The position numbers and the translations under genes were made by a program. The notes beneath the pieces were generated by a model. It had not been told where the DNA came from and made no database searches. It worked only from the letters and a program-made list of their open reading frames with translations. From JBFKMV01 sp041629655 (lineage in GTDB: Bacteria; Acidobacteriota; Polarisedimenticolia; Polarisedimenticolales; Polarisedimenticolaceae), in the NCBI GenBank assembly GCA_041629655.1, contig JBFKMV010000027.1:1-37789 (forward strand): 37,789 nt of DNA, given 5' to 3'. Shown piece by piece: positions 1-8,326 of the stretch (position 1 is the stretch's first letter; every line of letters starts with the position of its first letter).

Positions 1-1625
1 AGCGCGGTGTGCCAGCCGGGGTTGTACTCGCGGTTGCCGGGCACGCCGACCCGGCGGTAGCGGCGGAGGTACTGCCCGAGATCGTGCATCGCGTCCCACA
101 TGTCGTAGTGGTTGCGCACGATGCCGACCTTGGCCTGCATCGTCGCCTGGAGGTCGTGCTGGATCGCGTAGGGCGACTCGCCGTCGGCGCCGCGCTCGAA
201 CGGCTCCACCGCGCGCCGGGCGGCTTGTTCGACCTGGTCCGGGTCGAGCGAGCCGGCGGGGTGCTCGCGGGCGAATCGTGCCGCGTGCTCGCCGGCGCGC
301 TTGCCGAACACCAGCAGGTCGGAGAGCGAGTTCCCGCCCAGCCGGTTCGAGCCGTGGAGCCCTGCCGCGCACTCCCCCGCCGCGAACAGTCCCGGCACGC
401 TGGACATCTGCGTGTCGCCGTTGACGCGGATGCCGCCCATCGCGTAGTGCGTGGTCGGCCCGACCTCCATCGGCTCCCGGGTGATGTCGATCTTGGCCAG
501 CTGTTTGAACTGGTGGTACATGCCCGGCAGCTTGCGCTTGATGTGCTGCTCGTGCTGTTTGATCTTCTGCTTGATCCACGAGATGTCGAGGAACACGCCG
601 CCGTGCGGGCTGCCCCGCCCGTCGCGCACCTCCTTGACGATCATCCGCGCCACGTGGTCGCGGGTCAGCAGCTCCGGCGGCCGCCGCGCGTCGCGGTCGC
701 CCTGGGTGTAGCGCCAGCCCTCTTCGGGGTTGTCCGCGGTCTGGTTCCGGTACAGCTCCGGGATCTCGTCGAACATGAAGCGGCGGCCCTGGCTGTTGAG
801 CAGCACCCCGCCCTCGCCGCGCACGCCCTCGGTGACCAGGATCCCGCGCACGCTGGGCGGCCAGACCATCCCGGTGGGGTGGAACTGCACGAACTCCATG
901 TCCATCAGCTGCGCGCCGGCGTGGTAGGCCAGCGCGTGCCCGTCGCCGGTGTACTCCCAGCTGTTGCTGGTGATGCGGTAGGCCCGGCCGATGCCGCCGG
1001 TGGCCAGCACCACCGCCGCGGGGTGGAAGACCCGTAAACGGCCGCGTTCGCGATCGTAGCCGAACGCGCCGGAGACGCGGTCGCCGTCCTTCAGCAGCGT
1101 CAGCACCGTGCACTCCATGTGCACGTCGATCCCCTGGTGGATCCCGTGGTCCTGGAGCGTGCGGATCATCTCCAGACCCGTGCGGTCGCCGACGTGGGCC
1201 AGCCGCGGGTACTTGTGCCCGCCGAAGTTGCGCTGCAGGATCCGCCCGTCGCCGGTGCGGTCGAACAGCGCCCCCCACGCTTCCAGCTCGCGCACGCGGT
1301 CCGGCGCCTCCCGGGCGTGCAGCTCGGCCATGCGCGGGTTGTTGACGTACTGACCGCCGCGCATCGTGTCGGCGAAGTGCACCTGCCAGTCGTCGCGGTC
1401 GTCCACGTTGGCCAGCGCGGCCGCCATGCCGCCCTCGGCCATCACGGTGTGCGCCTTGCCCAGCAGCGACTTGCAGACCAGTCCGACCGAGAGCCCCGCG
1501 GCCGCCGCCTCGATCGCGGCGCGCAGGCCGGCCCCGCCGGCGCCGATCACCAGCACGTCGTGCTCGTGCCGCTGGTAGTCGCTGATCAGAGGAGTCTCCA
1601 GTCGGACCAGATCCCCATCGAGCAC
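1..1625 (-). CDS. sdhA: Succinate dehydrogenase flavoprotein subunit SdhA (3' end outside window)
   Basis: Catalytic flavoprotein of complex II, oxidising succinate to fumarate at the inner face of the cytoplasmic membrane. About 541 codons are present; roughly the last 50-100 residues lie beyond the left edge. Visible: an N-terminal FAD-binding Rossmann motif (VIGAGGAGLRAA), the KAHTVMAEGG segment whose His is the covalent flavin attachment site in the family, the QFHPTG motif, and the HYAMGG and GSNRLGGNSL segments of the active site and FAD domain. The GTG at 1625 was chosen because it is the only start that gives a normal N terminus before the FAD motif. It makes the gene overlap the end of sdhC by about 40 bases, which suggests translational coupling. 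The order sdhC-sdhA matches actinobacterial Sdh1 operons; sdhB would be expected just outside the window. Confidence 0.95.
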   Translation of the reverse strand, partial: MLDGDLVRLETPLISDYQRHEHDVLVIGAGGAGLRAAIEAAAAGLSVGLVCKSLLGKAHTVMAEGGMAAALANVDDRDDWQVHFADTMRGGQYVNNPRMAELHAREAPDRVRELEAWGALFDRTGDGRILQRNFGGHKYPRLAHVGDRTGLEMIRTLQDHGIHQGIDVHMECTVLTLLKDGDRVSGAFGYDRERGRLRVFHPAAVVLATGGIGRAYRITSNSWEYTGDGHALAYHAGAQLMDMEFVQFHPTGMVWPPSVRGILVTEGVRGEGGVLLNSQGRRFMFDEIPELYRNQTADNPEEGWRYTQGDRDARRPPELLTRDHVARMIVKEVRDGRGSPHGGVFLDISWIKQKIKQHEQHIKRKLPGMYHQFKQLAKIDITREPMEVGPTTHYAMGGIRVNGDTQMSSVPGLFAAGECAAGLHGSNRLGGNSLSDLLVFGKRAGEHAARFAREHPAGSLDPDQVEQAARRAVEPFERGADGESPYAIQHDLQATMQAKVGIVRNHYDMWDAMHDLGQYLRRYRRVGVPGNREYNPGWHTA

Positions 1626-2392
1626 AGCCGCACGTAGACGTCGCTGAAGCCGACCGAGAACAGACTCATCCAGGCCCACAGCATGTGCCGCCGGTTCAGG
1701 CAGCCCACGCAACGGTAGGCCGTGTGGCGGACGGGCCGCCCGGCGAGCCGGTCCAGCCCGCCACCGACCAGGTGCCTGAGCGAGTGGCAGCCCAGCGTGT
1801 AGCCGCCCAGCAGTACCACGTTGGCGCACAGCACCAGCGTGCCGACTCCGATGCCGAACGACGTCTCACCGGTTGCCGGGTCGGTGAACCACATCGCGAG
1901 CCACGCGTCCCAGGACAGGATCACGATGAACCCGAGCGCCAGGTACAGGAAGTAGCGGTGCACGTTCTGCATCACCAGCGGGAACGAGCGCTCGCCGCGG
2001 TAGCCGCTGCGCGGCTCGCCGACCGCGCAGGCCGGCGGGTCGGCCCAGAACGCCTTGTAGTACGCGCCGCGGTAGTAGTAGCAGGTCAGCCGGAAGCCGC
2101 CGGGCGCCCACAGGATCAGAAACGCCGGCGAGAACGGCAGCCAGCCCGGCCACCACCCCGGCCGGGGTCCGAACCAGGCGTGGGGCGAGTCGCCGAACAG
2201 CTCCGGCGAATAGAACGGCGAGAGGTACGGGCCGTGGGTGTAGTGCTCGCCCTGGAACGCGGCCCAGGTCGAGTAGACGATGAAGGTCGACAGCCCCAGG
2301 AACGTGAGCAGCGGCTGGACCCACCAGGCGTCGGGGCGGCGCGTCTCGCCGAACCTGCGTTGTTTCGGTAACGAGAGATCGACCTGCGCCAT
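1586..2392 (-). CDS. sdhC: Succinate dehydrogenase membrane anchor, Sdh1/type F-like SdhC
   Basis: 268-residue membrane subunit that anchors SdhAB and passes electrons to quinone. About five hydrophobic segments are visible (near residues 25-45, 84-102, 142-165, 180-200 and 238-258), with the HYTHGPYLSPFYSPELFG segment seen in mycobacterial Sdh1 SdhC. The family is known for a membrane-embedded Rieske-type [2Fe-2S] cluster in place of a simple haem anchor. This protein keeps a Cys-His pair plus a second His (C202, H203, H207) and a Cys-x-x-Cys...His group (C228, C231, H236) at the ends of two membrane segments, which could supply the ligands; that assignment is inferred. It is first in the operon and overlaps sdhA. 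The ATG at 2392 gives the hydrophilic N terminus MAQVDLSLPK. Confidence 0.88.
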   Translation of the reverse strand: MAQVDLSLPKQRRFGETRRPDAWWVQPLLTFLGLSTFIVYSTWAAFQGEHYTHGPYLSPFYSPELFGDSPHAWFGPRPGWWPGWLPFSPAFLILWAPGGFRLTCYYYRGAYYKAFWADPPACAVGEPRSGYRGERSFPLVMQNVHRYFLYLALGFIVILSWDAWLAMWFTDPATGETSFGIGVGTLVLCANVVLLGGYTLGCHSLRHLVGGGLDRLAGRPVRHTAYRCVGCLNRRHMLWAWMSLFSVGFSDVYVRLCSMGIWSDWRLL

Positions 2393-2426
2393 GGTGCTCC
2401 GCCCCCCGGTTGCGAATTCCGGCGGG

Positions 2427-2455
2427 ATCGTACCCCAAGCCGGCCCGAAAACGAA
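2427..2455 (-). promoter_or_regulatory. Weak promoter candidate for sdhC-sdhA
   Basis: Reading leftward, a TTCGTT element (2450-2455) and a TACGAT element (2427-2432) are separated by 17 bases, upstream of the sdhC ATG at 2392. The match to the sigma70 consensus is only partial. The 94-base divergent gap to the beta-helix gene shows nothing else clear. Confidence 0.25.
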
Positions 2456-2486
2456 CCGCTGCTGACGGGTCGTCTACCATGGCCAC

Positions 2487-4010
2487 ATGCGGTGGCTGAA
2501 GCGACTCGCGCTGGCGGCGTTGATCCTGCTGGTCGTGGCCGGCGTCGCGTTGCTGGCCGGGGGCCCGCTCGCCGAGCGCATGACCGGCCGGCCGTTGCCC
2601 GTGCTGTGGGACAAGGCGCAGGAACGCTGGGCCCACCGCTACCCGTCGCTGTTCGAGCCCGCGCGGCCCTGGATCGAACGCTACGTGGCGTGGTTCGACC
2701 GCTCCGTGCCGCGGCTCGATCGTGCCGTGCCGGACCCGGAATCGTGGCGCGGCCGCGGCGCCGATCCCACGCGACCGTTCGAGCCGCCGGGCTACACAGA
2801 AACCGGCCTGCCGCTGCCGCGCGGCGCACCCGGGCCGTTCGCGGAGCCGCCGCTGCGCACGCTGCGTCCCGCCGACACCCGCGCCCTGCTGCAGGCGCTG
2901 GAGCAGGCGCGAGCCGGCGACGAGATCGTGCCGGCGCCGGGCAGCTACGACATCGCCACGCACGCGATCCGCCTCGGCGAGGCGGGTACGCCGCGCCACC
3001 CGGTCGTCGTGCGCGCCGAGCGGCTGGGCGAGGTCCGCCTGCGGCTCGACACGGTCGAGGGCTTCTACGTCGCCCGGCCGTTCTGGGTCTTCGAGAACCT
3101 CGACGTCGCCGGCGTCTGCGAGGCCCACTCGCGCTGCGATCACGCCTTCCACGTCGTCGGCGCCGGCCGCTCGACGATCCTGCGCAACAACCGGATCCAC
3201 GATTTCAACTCGGCGATCAAGGTCAACGGCGCTCGCGACGGCGACGCGGTGGTTTACCCCGACCACGGACTGATCGAGGGCAACTCGCTGTACAACCTGT
3301 CGATCCGCGACACCGACGCCCCGGTGACGCTGGTCGACATCGTCGCCGCCGACGGCTGGGTCGTGCGCGACAACCTGATCGCCGATTTCGTCAAGGGCCA
3401 CGGCGACCGCACGAGCTACGGGGCGTTCATCAAGGGCAACGCCACGGGCGGCGTGATCGAGCGCAACCTCGTCGTCTGCGCGCTGCGGCTGGGGCCGCGC
3501 GACGACGGCGCCGACAGCCGCGTCGGACTGTCGCTCGGCGGCGGCGGGACCGCGGCACAGGGCTGCCGCGACGAACGCTGCGAGGTCGAGAGCACCGGCG
3601 CGGTGCTGCGCAACAACGTGATCCTGCACTGCCCGGACGCCGGGATCTACCTCAACCGGGCCCGCGACGCGCGGATCGTCCACAACACGCTGTTCGCCAC
3701 CTGGGGCATCGACGGACGGTTCCCCGAGACGCGCGCCGTGGCGCGCTACAACGTGTACACGGGCTGGATCTCGGAGCACGACGGTGCGCGCATCGCCACG
3801 GAAGGAAACCTGGACGCGGGCCAGGGACGCGATTTTCGCGACCCCGCGAACGGCGACTTCACGTTATCGCGCCGCCGGGTCGTCGACCGCGCCGGCGGGG
3901 CCGAGGCGGAGGACGATTTCTGCGGCGTGCCGCGGCCGGCGGCGGCGGCGGACATCGGCGCGTTCGAGTACGGCGACGCGGACTCGCCAGCCTGCGCGAC
4001 CCTCGACTGA
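2487..4010 (+). CDS. Exported right-handed beta-helix (pectate lyase-like fold) protein
   Basis: 507 residues. The N terminus (about residues 5-26) is a hydrophobic signal anchor or uncleaved signal peptide preceded by MRWLKR, so the protein probably faces the periplasm. From about residue 130 the sequence has short strands and Asn-rich turns of a parallel beta-helix, with PbH1-like units such as LRNNRIHDFNSAIKVNG, LIEGNSLYNLSIRDT, VVRDNLIADF and VLRNNVILHCPDAGIYLNRA. It ends in ADIGAFEYG, a common terminal motif of such proteins. The fold is shared by polysaccharide lyases and other sugar-binding proteins; no catalytic set could be assigned, so the substrate is unknown. It is monocistronic and convergent with the VWFA-related gene (11-base gap). 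No clear ribosome binding site precedes the ATG. Confidence 0.8.
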   Translation: MRWLKRLALAALILLVVAGVALLAGGPLAERMTGRPLPVLWDKAQERWAHRYPSLFEPARPWIERYVAWFDRSVPRLDRAVPDPESWRGRGADPTRPFEPPGYTETGLPLPRGAPGPFAEPPLRTLRPADTRALLQALEQARAGDEIVPAPGSYDIATHAIRLGEAGTPRHPVVVRAERLGEVRLRLDTVEGFYVARPFWVFENLDVAGVCEAHSRCDHAFHVVGAGRSTILRNNRIHDFNSAIKVNGARDGDAVVYPDHGLIEGNSLYNLSIRDTDAPVTLVDIVAADGWVVRDNLIADFVKGHGDRTSYGAFIKGNATGGVIERNLVVCALRLGPRDDGADSRVGLSLGGGGTAAQGCRDERCEVESTGAVLRNNVILHCPDAGIYLNRARDARIVHNTLFATWGIDGRFPETRAVARYNVYTGWISEHDGARIATEGNLDAGQGRDFRDPANGDFTLSRRRVVDRAGGAEAEDDFCGVPRPAAAADIGAFEYGDADSPACATLD

Positions 4011-4021
4011 CGGCGGGCGGA

Positions 4022-5119
4022 CTACTCCGGCTCGCCGCGCTCCGGCACCACGGAGAAGCGCGCGTCCGCCGCGACCGGCTCCGGCTCGTCGGGCGACGGC
4101 GCGGCGGGAACGTAGGCCGCCTCGAACACATAGCGTCCCGGCGCCAGACTGCCGCCCGCCAGCGCGTCCAGCACCCGCTGACAGCGGACCTTGCCCTGGC
4201 CCTCGAGCGACAGCTCGACCTCGGGCAACGCGACCCCGGCCGCTTGATCCTCGCGGTCCAGCGTGCGCGCGACCAGCGAGCCCGGTCCGGGCAGGTCCGA
4301 GCCGACCAGGCAGGCCTGGGTCAGCGCCATCAGGCGCGTCACCTGCTCGACCTGGCGCACCAGCAGCGGCTCGAAGCTGCGCGCGTGCCCCACGGTGTCC
4401 AGCTCGGCCGGGTGCCGGATCCCGCGCTGCCGGGACTGCTTGCGCGTCACGGGTCCGGATGCCGTCAACACGACGTCCGAGCCCGCTTCGCGGCCGAGGA
4501 TCGGATCGCCGAGCGCCAGCCGGCCCTTCGGCACCGGCGGGATCTCGAGATCGATCCGGGCCGCGTGCGGCTGCGGCTTGCGCGGATCGTTCATCACCAT
4601 CGTGAGCTCGTACCCGCCCGGCCTGAGCTCGAGGAACTCGAGAAACGTCACGTAACGCTCGGCCACGGGCCCCCCACTTCGGGGACGCAGCGTGATCCGC
4701 CGGTCGAAACGATGGGCCACGCTGCTCTTGCGGCGCAGCACCGAGCCGAAATCACGAACCGCCTCGGTGTCGTCCGCGCCGTCGCGAAACACCGGGAAAC
4801 TGACCACCAGCACGGATTCCCAGGCCTTCGGCGAGGCGGGCCGCAGCGGGAACAGGTGCGCCCGTGCGACGCCGGTCTGGAACAGCTCCGGCGCCAGGAA
4901 TGCCGCCGTGAGCTTGGATTCGGTCTGTCGCGACGGCGAGCGGAACTCGTAGGCGTCGGCGTGTACGGCCCGCAGTCCCGGGCGAGTCACGCGGATCGCG
5001 ACGCGCCGCCGGACGTCCTCCAGCAGACTGTCGTCGTAGAAGCCCAGCGAGTACAGGCAACCCAGGTCGCGTTGCGCACGCGCGAAGCCCAGCGTGAGAT
5101 CGTTGCTGTCGAAGGTCAA
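4022..5119 (-). CDS. VWFA-related protein, C-terminal portion downstream of an in-frame stop
   Basis: 365 residues if read from the TTG at 5119, which has no convincing ribosome binding site. It continues in exactly the same reading frame as the gene ending at 5186: reading through the TGA at 5186-5188 joins the two across 22 codons containing LNRLADLSGGR. In Acidobacteria-type VWFA-related proteins a similar segment (LAxxTGGxxF...LGxYYxLGY) normally follows the VWA domain within one polypeptide; here it reads LADLSGGRLTF...LGCLYSLGF. The rest is predicted beta-rich domains of unknown role. It is probably the detached second half of one gene of about 647 codons, produced only if the stop is read through or by internal initiation. 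Confidence 0.6.
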   Translation of the reverse strand: MTFDSNDLTLGFARAQRDLGCLYSLGFYDDSLLEDVRRRVAIRVTRPGLRAVHADAYEFRSPSRQTESKLTAAFLAPELFQTGVARAHLFPLRPASPKAWESVLVVSFPVFRDGADDTEAVRDFGSVLRRKSSVAHRFDRRITLRPRSGGPVAERYVTFLEFLELRPGGYELTMVMNDPRKPQPHAARIDLEIPPVPKGRLALGDPILGREAGSDVVLTASGPVTRKQSRQRGIRHPAELDTVGHARSFEPLLVRQVEQVTRLMALTQACLVGSDLPGPGSLVARTLDREDQAAGVALPEVELSLEGQGKVRCQRVLDALAGGSLAPGRYVFEAAYVPAAPSPDEPEPVAADARFSVVPERGEPE

Positions 5120-5185
5120 CCGGCCGCCGCTCAGGTCGGCCAGGCGGTTGAGCGCGGGAGGACCTCTCGCGCCGTCGCGGCTCGG

Positions 5186-5965
5186 TCAGCCGGGAGGCGG
5201 CGGGATGTCGAGTCCCTTGGCCGAGACCGGGTAGATCTTGCAGCGCGCGGCGTGCGAGGCCGTGGCCAGCTCGGCGTAGTCGTTGTCGGTCGCCAGCTCC
5301 TTGGCGTCCGAGTAGAGCACCAGCGCCTTGGGACCGGTGACCGTCGTGAGCACCTCGAACAGCGTCTCCAGGCCGCGCAGAAAGCCCTTCTCGGTGGCGT
5401 GCGCGAACGACGGCTGCCACAGCGAGATGTCGTACTCCATGCGCTGGAGCGTCTCGATCAAGATCCGCCGGTCGCCGGTGAACGGCTGCTCGACGCGCAC
5501 GCCCCCGGTCAGCGCGACCAGCATCACCTCGTCGCCGTCCACCAGCCCGTGCTCGATCATCCGGCGCGCCTGGTCGAGCACCTGCACGCGCCGCAGCTGA
5601 TGGAGGTGCAGGTAGTCCAGCGCCACCACGATGCGCCGCGGCTGTCCGCCCGCCGGCAGCGGTCGGCGCCGGTCGGCGCGCCTTACGCCGCGTGGATCGT
5701 CGACGCCGCCCGCCGCGCAGGCCAAATCGAGCGTGTCGAGCGGCCGCGGCTTGCCGTCGACCGTCAGCTCGAAGTCGTCCAGGGTCAGCCCGGGGACGGT
5801 GCGCCCGTCGGCATCGACCACGACGGTGTCCAGGATCACCAGGCGCACCGCGGCCCGCTCCTCGAACTCGGTCTTCAGCGGATCGACCTTCGGAACTTCC
5901 GGCGCGGCGGCCGCGAGCAGCGGGAACAGCACTGCCGTTGCGACGGCGAAGCGGTAGGCGTCCAT
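5186..5965 (-). CDS. VWFA-related exported protein, N-terminal portion ending at a premature TGA
   Basis: 259 residues. Residues 1-21 form a signal peptide (MDAYRFAVATAVLFPLLAAAA). Next comes the family's N-terminal beta domain with the LDTVVVDADGRTVPGLTLDDFELTVDG motif, then a VWA-like region (IVVALDYLHLHQ to VLYSDAKELA). The MIDAS DxSxS motif is absent, as is common in this family. It stops at SAKGLDIPPPPG, before the C-terminal half that homologues carry. The stop is one TGA in an otherwise open frame, one transition away from CGA (Arg). A natural nonsense mutation, an assembly error or readthrough are all possible. The ATG at 5965 has AAGGAG upstream, lying inside a perfect inverted repeat. 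Confidence 0.8.
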   Translation of the reverse strand: MDAYRFAVATAVLFPLLAAAAPEVPKVDPLKTEFEERAAVRLVILDTVVVDADGRTVPGLTLDDFELTVDGKPRPLDTLDLACAAGGVDDPRGVRRADRRRPLPAGGQPRRIVVALDYLHLHQLRRVQVLDQARRMIEHGLVDGDEVMLVALTGGVRVEQPFTGDRRILIETLQRMEYDISLWQPSFAHATEKGFLRGLETLFEVLTTVTGPKALVLYSDAKELATDNDYAELATASHAARCKIYPVSAKGLDIPPPPG

Positions 5966-5967
5966 GA

Positions 5968-5983
5968 CGGCTCCTTGGAGCCG
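5968..5983 (-). promoter_or_regulatory. Inverted repeat covering the ribosome binding site of the VWFA-related gene
   Basis: Seven-base arms CGGCTCC and GGAGCCG surround a two-base centre. In the mRNA the AAGGAG ribosome binding site of the gene starting at 5965 lies in the centre and second arm, so a hairpin could hide it. A protein operator, or chance in GC-rich DNA, are alternatives; a two-base loop would force opening of the inner pairs. Confidence 0.35.
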
Positions 5984-6028
5984 AGTCTAACCCGGGCCGT
6001 GCCGCGGAAACAAGCCGCTCCGGCTCGC

Positions 6029-7228
6029 TCAATCCTCCCGCGCGTAGAGCAGCCGGTTCGGCGAGTCGGGCCCCGGATTGCCGACGCGGTCGGGGGTCGC
6101 GTTGCGGGCGATGCACTCGGCGACCTGCGCCGGAGAGGATCCGGGATGGCGCTCGAGGCACAGCGCCGCGACGCCCGCGGCGTGCGGTGACGACATCGAC
6201 GTGCCCGTGAGCACGCGCGAGCCGCCGCCGAGACTCGCCGAGCGGATGTCCACGCCGGGCGCGAACACGTCCACGCAATCGCCGAAGTTGGAGAAGCCGG
6301 CCCGCCGGTCGTCGCGCTCGGTCGCCGCGACGCTGATCGCCTGGGCCACGCGCGGCGGCGAGTCGGCGCAGGCGTCGCCGTTCGCGTTGCCGGCCGAGAC
6401 GACTAAAACCACGCCGGCCTCCACGGAGCGGCACAGCGCCAGGTCCAGCGCGCGGCTGCCGGCCCCGCCGAGACTCATGTTGGCCACCGCGGGCCAGCCG
6501 TTCCCCGCGACGTGACCGGTGACCCAGTCGACACCCTCGATCACGCTGGCGTCGGAGCCCACCGCCTGCCGCAGCACGCGCACGGAATGGATCGTGACCG
6601 CGCGGGCCACGCCGAAGCCCGCCCCGCCCGCGGTGCCCGCCACGTGCGTGCCGTGGCCGTCGTCGTCGCGCGGCCCGCCCGGCTGCGAGCTGAAGCCCTC
6701 GCCGATCCGGCCGGCGAACTCCGGGTGCCGGTCGTCCACGCCGGTGTCGATGACGTAGACGTGCACCCCGCGGCCGTCGGCGCCGGGCTCGTAGCGGCCG
6801 TCGAGCGGGCGGTCACGCTGGTCGATGCGGTCCAGGCCCCAGGTCGCGCTCTCGGCGGCGCCGGCGACCGGCTCGACGGAGCGCACCGCGTCCTGCTGGA
6901 TAAACGCCACGCGCGGGTCGCGCGCCATCCGCTGCGCCGTCTCCCTGTCGCACGCCCCGGCGAAGCCGCCGATCAGGGGCAGCGGCACCACGTCCCGCAC
7001 CCCGAGCGCGGCGGCCTGCGCCGACAGGGCCTGCGGCGTCACCGCGGCCATGCTGCGGCGGCCCTCGTCGCTCAGCACGACGATGTAGCGCCCCGGCACC
7101 GGCCGCTCGACCTCGAGGATGCGCTCCGCGCGGGCGGCGGAGATCGCGTTGCACTCGACGGGGCGGAGACCGGAGGAGCACCCGGCCGCCAGCACCAGCC
7201 CGATCAGGACGGTGGCGAGACGCGGCAT
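6029..7228 (-). CDS. Subtilisin-family (S8) serine protease lipoprotein
   Basis: 399 residues. The ATG at 7228 was chosen because it gives a lipoprotein signal peptide MPRLATVLIGLVLAAGC with lipobox LAAGC (Cys17); the frame is open further upstream, but that extension is Arg-rich and not signal-like. Residues about 45-120 are an inhibitor I9-type propeptide (GRYIVVLSDEG to VAFIQQDA). The catalytic domain has Asp161 (VIDTGVD), His192 (DGHGTHVAGT), Asn281 (SAGN, oxyanion hole) and Ser344 (GTSMSSPHAAG), in the order of the proteinase K-like branch. The enzyme should be active and membrane-tethered, probably periplasmic or outer-membrane facing. It is downstream of the mtfA-like gene (40-base gap) and could be co-transcribed with it. 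Confidence 0.93.
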   Translation of the reverse strand: MPRLATVLIGLVLAAGCSSGLRPVECNAISAARAERILEVERPVPGRYIVVLSDEGRRSMAAVTPQALSAQAAALGVRDVVPLPLIGGFAGACDRETAQRMARDPRVAFIQQDAVRSVEPVAGAAESATWGLDRIDQRDRPLDGRYEPGADGRGVHVYVIDTGVDDRHPEFAGRIGEGFSSQPGGPRDDDGHGTHVAGTAGGAGFGVARAVTIHSVRVLRQAVGSDASVIEGVDWVTGHVAGNGWPAVANMSLGGAGSRALDLALCRSVEAGVVLVVSAGNANGDACADSPPRVAQAISVAATERDDRRAGFSNFGDCVDVFAPGVDIRSASLGGGSRVLTGTSMSSPHAAGVAALCLERHPGSSPAQVAECIARNATPDRVGNPGPDSPNRLLYARED

Positions 7229-7268
7229 GCGGCGGAGTCTAACATCCAGGCCGCGCCGACGTGTGCGG

Positions 7269-8309
7269 CTAGCTCGCCCGGGCGCGCCGGCTCCGTGCCA
7301 GGCAGCACTTCTTGTACTTGACCCCGCTGCCGCAGGGGCAGGGCGAGTTCCTTCCCAGCCCGCGGCCGCGGAGCTTTGCCGCATCCAGCATCGCCCGCGC
7401 CCGCGAGCGCAGGTCCTGCCGGAACACGCGCGCCAGCATCGCGTACAGCTCGGGGTGCTTGCGCTGCATCACGCCCGGCCGCTCGAAGAAGTACTCGGTG
7501 GCTACGGCGAAGAACTCCGCCTCGTTGGTCAGGCCGTAGGGATCGATGTCGGACCGACCGCGACGCAGCTCCTCCATCTTGCGCCGCACCAGCTCGACCC
7601 AGGGCCCGATCGAGCGGCGGTCCAGCCCGACCCCGGGCAGGCCGTCGATGGCCCCGTCGGACTTGTCCAGCAGGTGCGCGAACTCGTGGATCCCGACGTT
7701 GCGCTTGTCGCCGGGATTGCGGAACCCCTGCAGCAGGTCGGGCTTGGACAGGATCATCAGCCGGTTCATCGCGCCGGTCCCGACCATGCCGAGCGTCCGG
7801 TGTACGTCGGATTCGCCGAACTCGTAGTCCCGGCCGAAGCGCGACGGGTAGATCAGCACCTCCTCGATCTGGTCCCACTCCCAGTCGGGGAAGCCGAAAA
7901 TCGGAATGATCGCGCTGGCCCCGGCCAGCACCCGGGTCGTCTCGTCGAGCGGGGTGCCGATGCCGGTGATGCGCTTCTCGCCGAGGAAGATCCGCAGCTC
8001 GTGACGGAACCGCTCGCGCTCGGCGGGCTCCAGCGTGCGGTAGAACACGACCTCGCGCTGCAGGATCGCCTCCCACTCCGGGGGGAACGGGAGCGCGCGC
8101 AGCCGGCGGCGGTTCCGGACCTTGCGCGTGAACAGGCGGTACAGGCCGTAGGCCAACAACGCGGAGAGTGGAACGGTCAGCCACGGCGGCAGCGTTCCGG
8201 GGCGCGTCTTCCACGCCACCGCGGCCAGCAGCGCGAACGCGGCCAGCGCGAGCACCACGCCGAGCCGCAGCGTCCGCCGCTCCCAGACCGGGATGTCGGG
8301 TTCGTTCAC
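7269..8309 (-). CDS. mtfA: MtfA-like zinc metallopeptidase with N-terminal membrane segments and C-terminal SEC-C motif
   Basis: 346 residues from a GTG start. Two hydrophobic segments (about 15-33 and 42-60) precede the MtfA domain. The zinc site is HEFAH (208-212), with the downstream conserved NEAEFFAVATEYFF segment (262-275) likely giving the third ligand. In E. coli MtfA is a soluble aminopeptidase that binds the glucose repressor Mlc. Here the domain is membrane-anchored and extended by a SEC-C zinc-binding motif (CPCGSGVKYKKCC, Cys324, 326, 335, 336) like that at the C terminus of SecA. The combination suggests a membrane-associated role, perhaps near translocation or ribosomes, but this is inferred. 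It lies 17 bases downstream of purU. Confidence 0.88.
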   Translation of the reverse strand: MNEPDIPVWERRTLRLGVVLALAAFALLAAVAWKTRPGTLPPWLTVPLSALLAYGLYRLFTRKVRNRRRLRALPFPPEWEAILQREVVFYRTLEPAERERFRHELRIFLGEKRITGIGTPLDETTRVLAGASAIIPIFGFPDWEWDQIEEVLIYPSRFGRDYEFGESDVHRTLGMVGTGAMNRLMILSKPDLLQGFRNPGDKRNVGIHEFAHLLDKSDGAIDGLPGVGLDRRSIGPWVELVRRKMEELRRGRSDIDPYGLTNEAEFFAVATEYFFERPGVMQRKHPELYAMLARVFRQDLRSRARAMLDAAKLRGRGLGRNSPCPCGSGVKYKKCCLARSRRARAS

Positions 8310-8326
8310 GTCTCGAGCCCGCCGCC

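Noticed and set aside
5186..5188. TGA as a selenocysteine codon
   Set aside because: The position is in a Pro-rich linker without a redox motif, no SECIS-like stem with a proper loop follows, and homologues need no Cys there.
4022..5965. Frameshift between the two VWFA-related parts
   Set aside because: The parts are in the same frame with a 66-base spacer, so only a stop codon separates them.
2492..6190. Very long plus-strand open frame across several genes
   Set aside because: It is antisense or out of frame to genes with clear motifs and reads as Arg/Ala/Pro-rich text typical of GC-rich shadow frames.
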